The notes under the pieces: model-generated | Told to the model about the DNA's origin: nothing | Databases searched by the model: none | The model's input: the letters and a program-made list of their open reading frames with translations, nothing else | Translations under genes and position numbers: made by a program | Shown here: piece after piece, positions 61,709 to 64,000 of the stretch | Numbering within the stretch: the stretch's first letter is position 1 | How the letters are laid out: the number at the start of each line of letters is the position of its first letter | Source: Opitutaceae bacterium | Lineage (GTDB): Bacteria > Verrucomicrobiota > Verrucomicrobiia > Opitutales > Opitutaceae | Assembly: GCA_016711225.1 (NCBI GenBank) | Contig: JADJTK010000006.1 | Location: 62,001-126,000 of the forward strand | Reading direction: 5' to 3' | DNA length: 64,000 nt

Positions 61709-64000
61709 ATGAAAGTGCCCAAGAAAGCCCTCCTGCTCAGCCTCGCCGTCGCCCTGCCGCTGGTTCTGGGGGGGGGCTATCTGTTCGCCCAGCGCGTCGC
61801 CAAACCGCGCTACAAGGAGTATCGCGCCGCCAAGTTCGAGCGCAGCGCCGGCGAGTATCTGGACAAAGGCGACTTCGAGAACGCCATGCTCTTTGTGCGC
61901 AAGAACCTCGCCTCCAGCCCGCAGAGCATCTCCAGCTGGCGGATGGCCGCCGAGATCTCCGAGAAGCGCAACGAATCCAACGTGCTCTACTTCGTGCAGC
62001 GCCTGGTCGCCCTCGAGCCCACCACCGCCAACCGCGTGCGCCTCATCCGCCTGGCCTTGCAATGGCATGCCGACGATCTGGCCGAGCGCACCATCTCGCA
62101 GATGGGCGCGGATGCGCGCACCTCCGCCGAGTTCCACGAGCTCGCCGTCCAGGCCAGCCTGCGGGTGGGCAACACCATCCAGGCCAAGTTCCACCTCATG
62201 ACCCTCTGCGACCTGCAGCCGGACAACCGTCCTGCTCGTTTGGAGCTGGCCCGCCTGCGCCTCGCCGAGGCCGGCCCCGACCTGCGCAGCTCCATCCGCG
62301 CCGAGATCCGCTCCCTCGCCAGCGATCCGGCCCTGCGCAACGTCGCCCTGGGCACCCTGCTGCTCGACTCGATCAAACAGGACGAGTCCCAGGAGGCGCT
62401 CGGCCTGGCCGCCGAGCTGCAGCGCGAGGCCGAGCTGCCCATCCCCCAAGCCGTCACCGTGGCCGAGGCGCTGCGCAAATTCGAGCCCGCCACCCTCTCC
62501 GCCTACCTCGCCGCCCTGCGCCAACGCGTGCAGGCCCGCCCCGGAGAGGTTGTCCGCCTGGGCTACTACCTCATCGAGTCGGGCCGCGCCGCCGAGGCCA
62601 AGGAATGGATCACCTCGCTGCCCGACGCCATCGTAGGACTGCCGCCCGTGCAGCGTATCCAAGCGGCCTGCCACGCCGACCTTCTCGAGTGGCCGCTGTT
62701 GGAGAGCTTCCTCAAGAGCAAGAAGTGGAACGAGACCGACTTCGAGCGCCTCGCCATGCTCGCCTTCGCCCAGCGCCAGCTCGGCAACCTCGCCGCCTAC
62801 GGCGAGACTTGGCGCCTCGCCCTGGCCGAGGCGGGCACCAACACCCTCAAGCTCAACCAGCTCCTCCAGCGCACCACCACCTGGGGCTGGCGTGAACAGC
62901 GTATCGACGTGCTCTGGCGTATCTTCCAGCGAAACCCGCACGAGAAGAGCGTCCAGCAACAGCTCTACGCATACGAGCGCTCCCAGGGCAACACCCTCAA
63001 TATCAACCGGCTCTTCTCCCGCCAACTCGAGGCCGATCCAACCGACCCCAACGCCCGCAACAACTTTGCCTACACCAGCCTGCTTCTCGGGGCCAACACC
63101 GCCCGCGCCGCCAGCCTTGCCAGCGAAGCTCTCGCCGCCGAACCCAAGAATCCATTCTTCGCCACCACCCAAGCGCTCGCCCTGCTGCGCTCCGGCAAGC
63201 CCGCCGAGGCCCGCCAACTCCTCGACACCTTCCACTCCCTGCAGCTCTGGCAGCCCGAACGGGCCATCGTGCACGCCGCCGTCCTAGTGGGCAACGACCA
63301 GCTCGACGAGGCCGACCTGCTGCTCGCCTCCGTGGTCGACCGCGGCCTGTTGCCCGAGGAGAAGCAACTGCTGGCCGACACCCGCACCGCCGCCGAACGC
63401 CGCCGCGCCGATCTGGCCCACACCGCGCGCACCAACGAAACCGTCGCCGCCTCCCGAAACAACACCGCGGCCAAGAGCGTCCTCGCTCTGCTCCCGCCCG
63501 GTCTGCGCGCCAACCCCACCCTCCAAATGGAGCTCGCCGATTCGCTCTACGCCCGCGACGAGTTTCCCCAGCTCGCCAAAGAGCTCGGCGGCACGCCTTG
63601 GGAGCGCAATGAATTCCTGCGCCTCGCGCTTCTCACTTACGCCCAACGCCGCCAGGAAAACCTTTCCGAGGCCCGCAGCACCTGGCGCATGGCGATCAAT
63701 GCCGCCGGCACCCGGGGGGAATTGCAGCGCGCCCTGTCCAACTTGGCCGGGGCCTGGGGTTGGGAGGAGGAGCGCATCGAACTGCTCTCCCGCCTGCTCC
63801 AGCGCGAACCCGACGACCGCGCCACCGCCGAAGAAGTGGTTGCCTACTACGAACGGCTCCACCGCACGAGCGACTTGGCCCGCGTTTACGAGACCCTGCT
63901 GGATACCGGCACCCCGACTACCGAAATCCGTTCCCACTTCGCTTATTACAGCCTGCTCAGCGGCAACAACACCTCCGAGGCCCCCGTCGTGGCCAAGACG
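61709..64000 (+). CDS. Large TPR-repeat protein (runs off the window)
   Basis: At least 763 residues up to the window edge. It begins at the ATG at 61709 with an N-terminal membrane anchor (KALLLSLAVALPLVLGGGYL), followed by many TPR-like helix pairs, for example YLDKGDFENAMLFVRKNLAS, LGYYLIESGRAAEAKEWITS, LLRSGKPAEARQLLDTFHSL and YARDEFPQLAKELGG. The frame is clean across the long G run at 61770. It is probably a periplasmic or membrane-attached scaffold. The C-terminus lies beyond the window, so the function cannot be given. It is divergent from the glycosyltransferase gene. Confidence 0.8.
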   Translation, partial: MKVPKKALLLSLAVALPLVLGGGYLFAQRVAKPRYKEYRAAKFERSAGEYLDKGDFENAMLFVRKNLASSPQSISSWRMAAEISEKRNESNVLYFVQRLVALEPTTANRVRLIRLALQWHADDLAERTISQMGADARTSAEFHELAVQASLRVGNTIQAKFHLMTLCDLQPDNRPARLELARLRLAEAGPDLRSSIRAEIRSLASDPALRNVALGTLLLDSIKQDESQEALGLAAELQREAELPIPQAVTVAEALRKFEPATLSAYLAALRQRVQARPGEVVRLGYYLIESGRAAEAKEWITSLPDAIVGLPPVQRIQAACHADLLEWPLLESFLKSKKWNETDFERLAMLAFAQRQLGNLAAYGETWRLALAEAGTNTLKLNQLLQRTTTWGWREQRIDVLWRIFQRNPHEKSVQQQLYAYERSQGNTLNINRLFSRQLEADPTDPNARNNFAYTSLLLGANTARAASLASEALAAEPKNPFFATTQALALLRSGKPAEARQLLDTFHSLQLWQPERAIVHAAVLVGNDQLDEADLLLASVVDRGLLPEEKQLLADTRTAAERRRADLAHTARTNETVAASRNNTAAKSVLALLPPGLRANPTLQMELADSLYARDEFPQLAKELGGTPWERNEFLRLALLTYAQRRQENLSEARSTWRMAINAAGTRGELQRALSNLAGAWGWEEERIELLSRLLQREPDDRATAEEVVAYYERLHRTSDLARVYETLLDTGTPTTEIRSHFAYYSLLSGNNTSEAPVVAKT

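Noticed and set aside
61435..62895. Long + strand open frame over the start of the TPR gene
   Set aside because: It is out of frame with the TPR protein, which has an anchor and repeats and stays open to the window end.

Overview
The window is GC-rich bacterial chromosome from a Gram-negative organism. It encodes BamD, an LptE-like protein, TonB-type proteins, RodA and PBP2, a ribonuclease Y start, an ackA-pta pair and an rpmF-plsX-fabH cluster. Protein similarity recalled from memory and the gene context point to Verrucomicrobiota, probably Opitutaceae. This placement is an inference, because no rRNA or marker search could be run.

Layout. 0-5.4 kb: start of ribonuclease Y, rodA, RNase G/E with a good terminator, a zinc alcohol dehydrogenase and a cupin. 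5.8-14.2 kb: tail-specific protease, a long Sel1-repeat protein and a beta-propeller sensor cut off where its kinase should start. 14.2-19 kb: TonB-like protein, acetyltransferase, chemoreceptor, CPxCG protein, rhomboid protease and a small unknown protein. 19-27.5 kb: a surface module with a secreted protein, a very large beta-helix adhesin, and three tandem tail-collar genes bracketed by two DUF6916-like genes and an acetyltransferase. 27.7-32.7 kb: pseudouridine synthase, AsmA-like protein and lipoproteins. 33.1-38.7 kb: SDR, mrdA, sucC, sucD and one unknown gene, all broken by frameshifts although their motifs survive. 38.7-42.4 kb: dispersed repeats, then what looks like a chromosomal integron remnant, with a truncated intI, a recombination core, four small cassette-like genes, three attC-like sites and the 3' end of a group II intron. 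42.4-48.5 kb: pta/ackA, a DUF1826-like gene and a ROK kinase. 48.7-54.5 kb: uppP and the run rpmF-plsX-fabH-bamD-lptE-rpe. 54.6-64 kb: DUF5069-like gene, a vWA/histidine kinase/response regulator operon, a double TonB-domain protein, a WcaI-like glycosyltransferase and the start of a long TPR protein.

Working together. Several genes serve the envelope: rodA/mrdA for elongation, uppP for lipid carrier recycling, plsX/fabH for lipid precursors, and bamD/lptE/AsmA-like for the outer membrane. ackA-pta and sucCD are central metabolism. The intergenic spaces are the least ordinary part. They carry several families of short GTAG-headed palindromes resembling REP elements, often in the same modular order. 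Many genes outside the 33-38 kb tract also carry a single indel in a short C/G run. This suggests that sequencing or assembly error explains much of the apparent gene decay.
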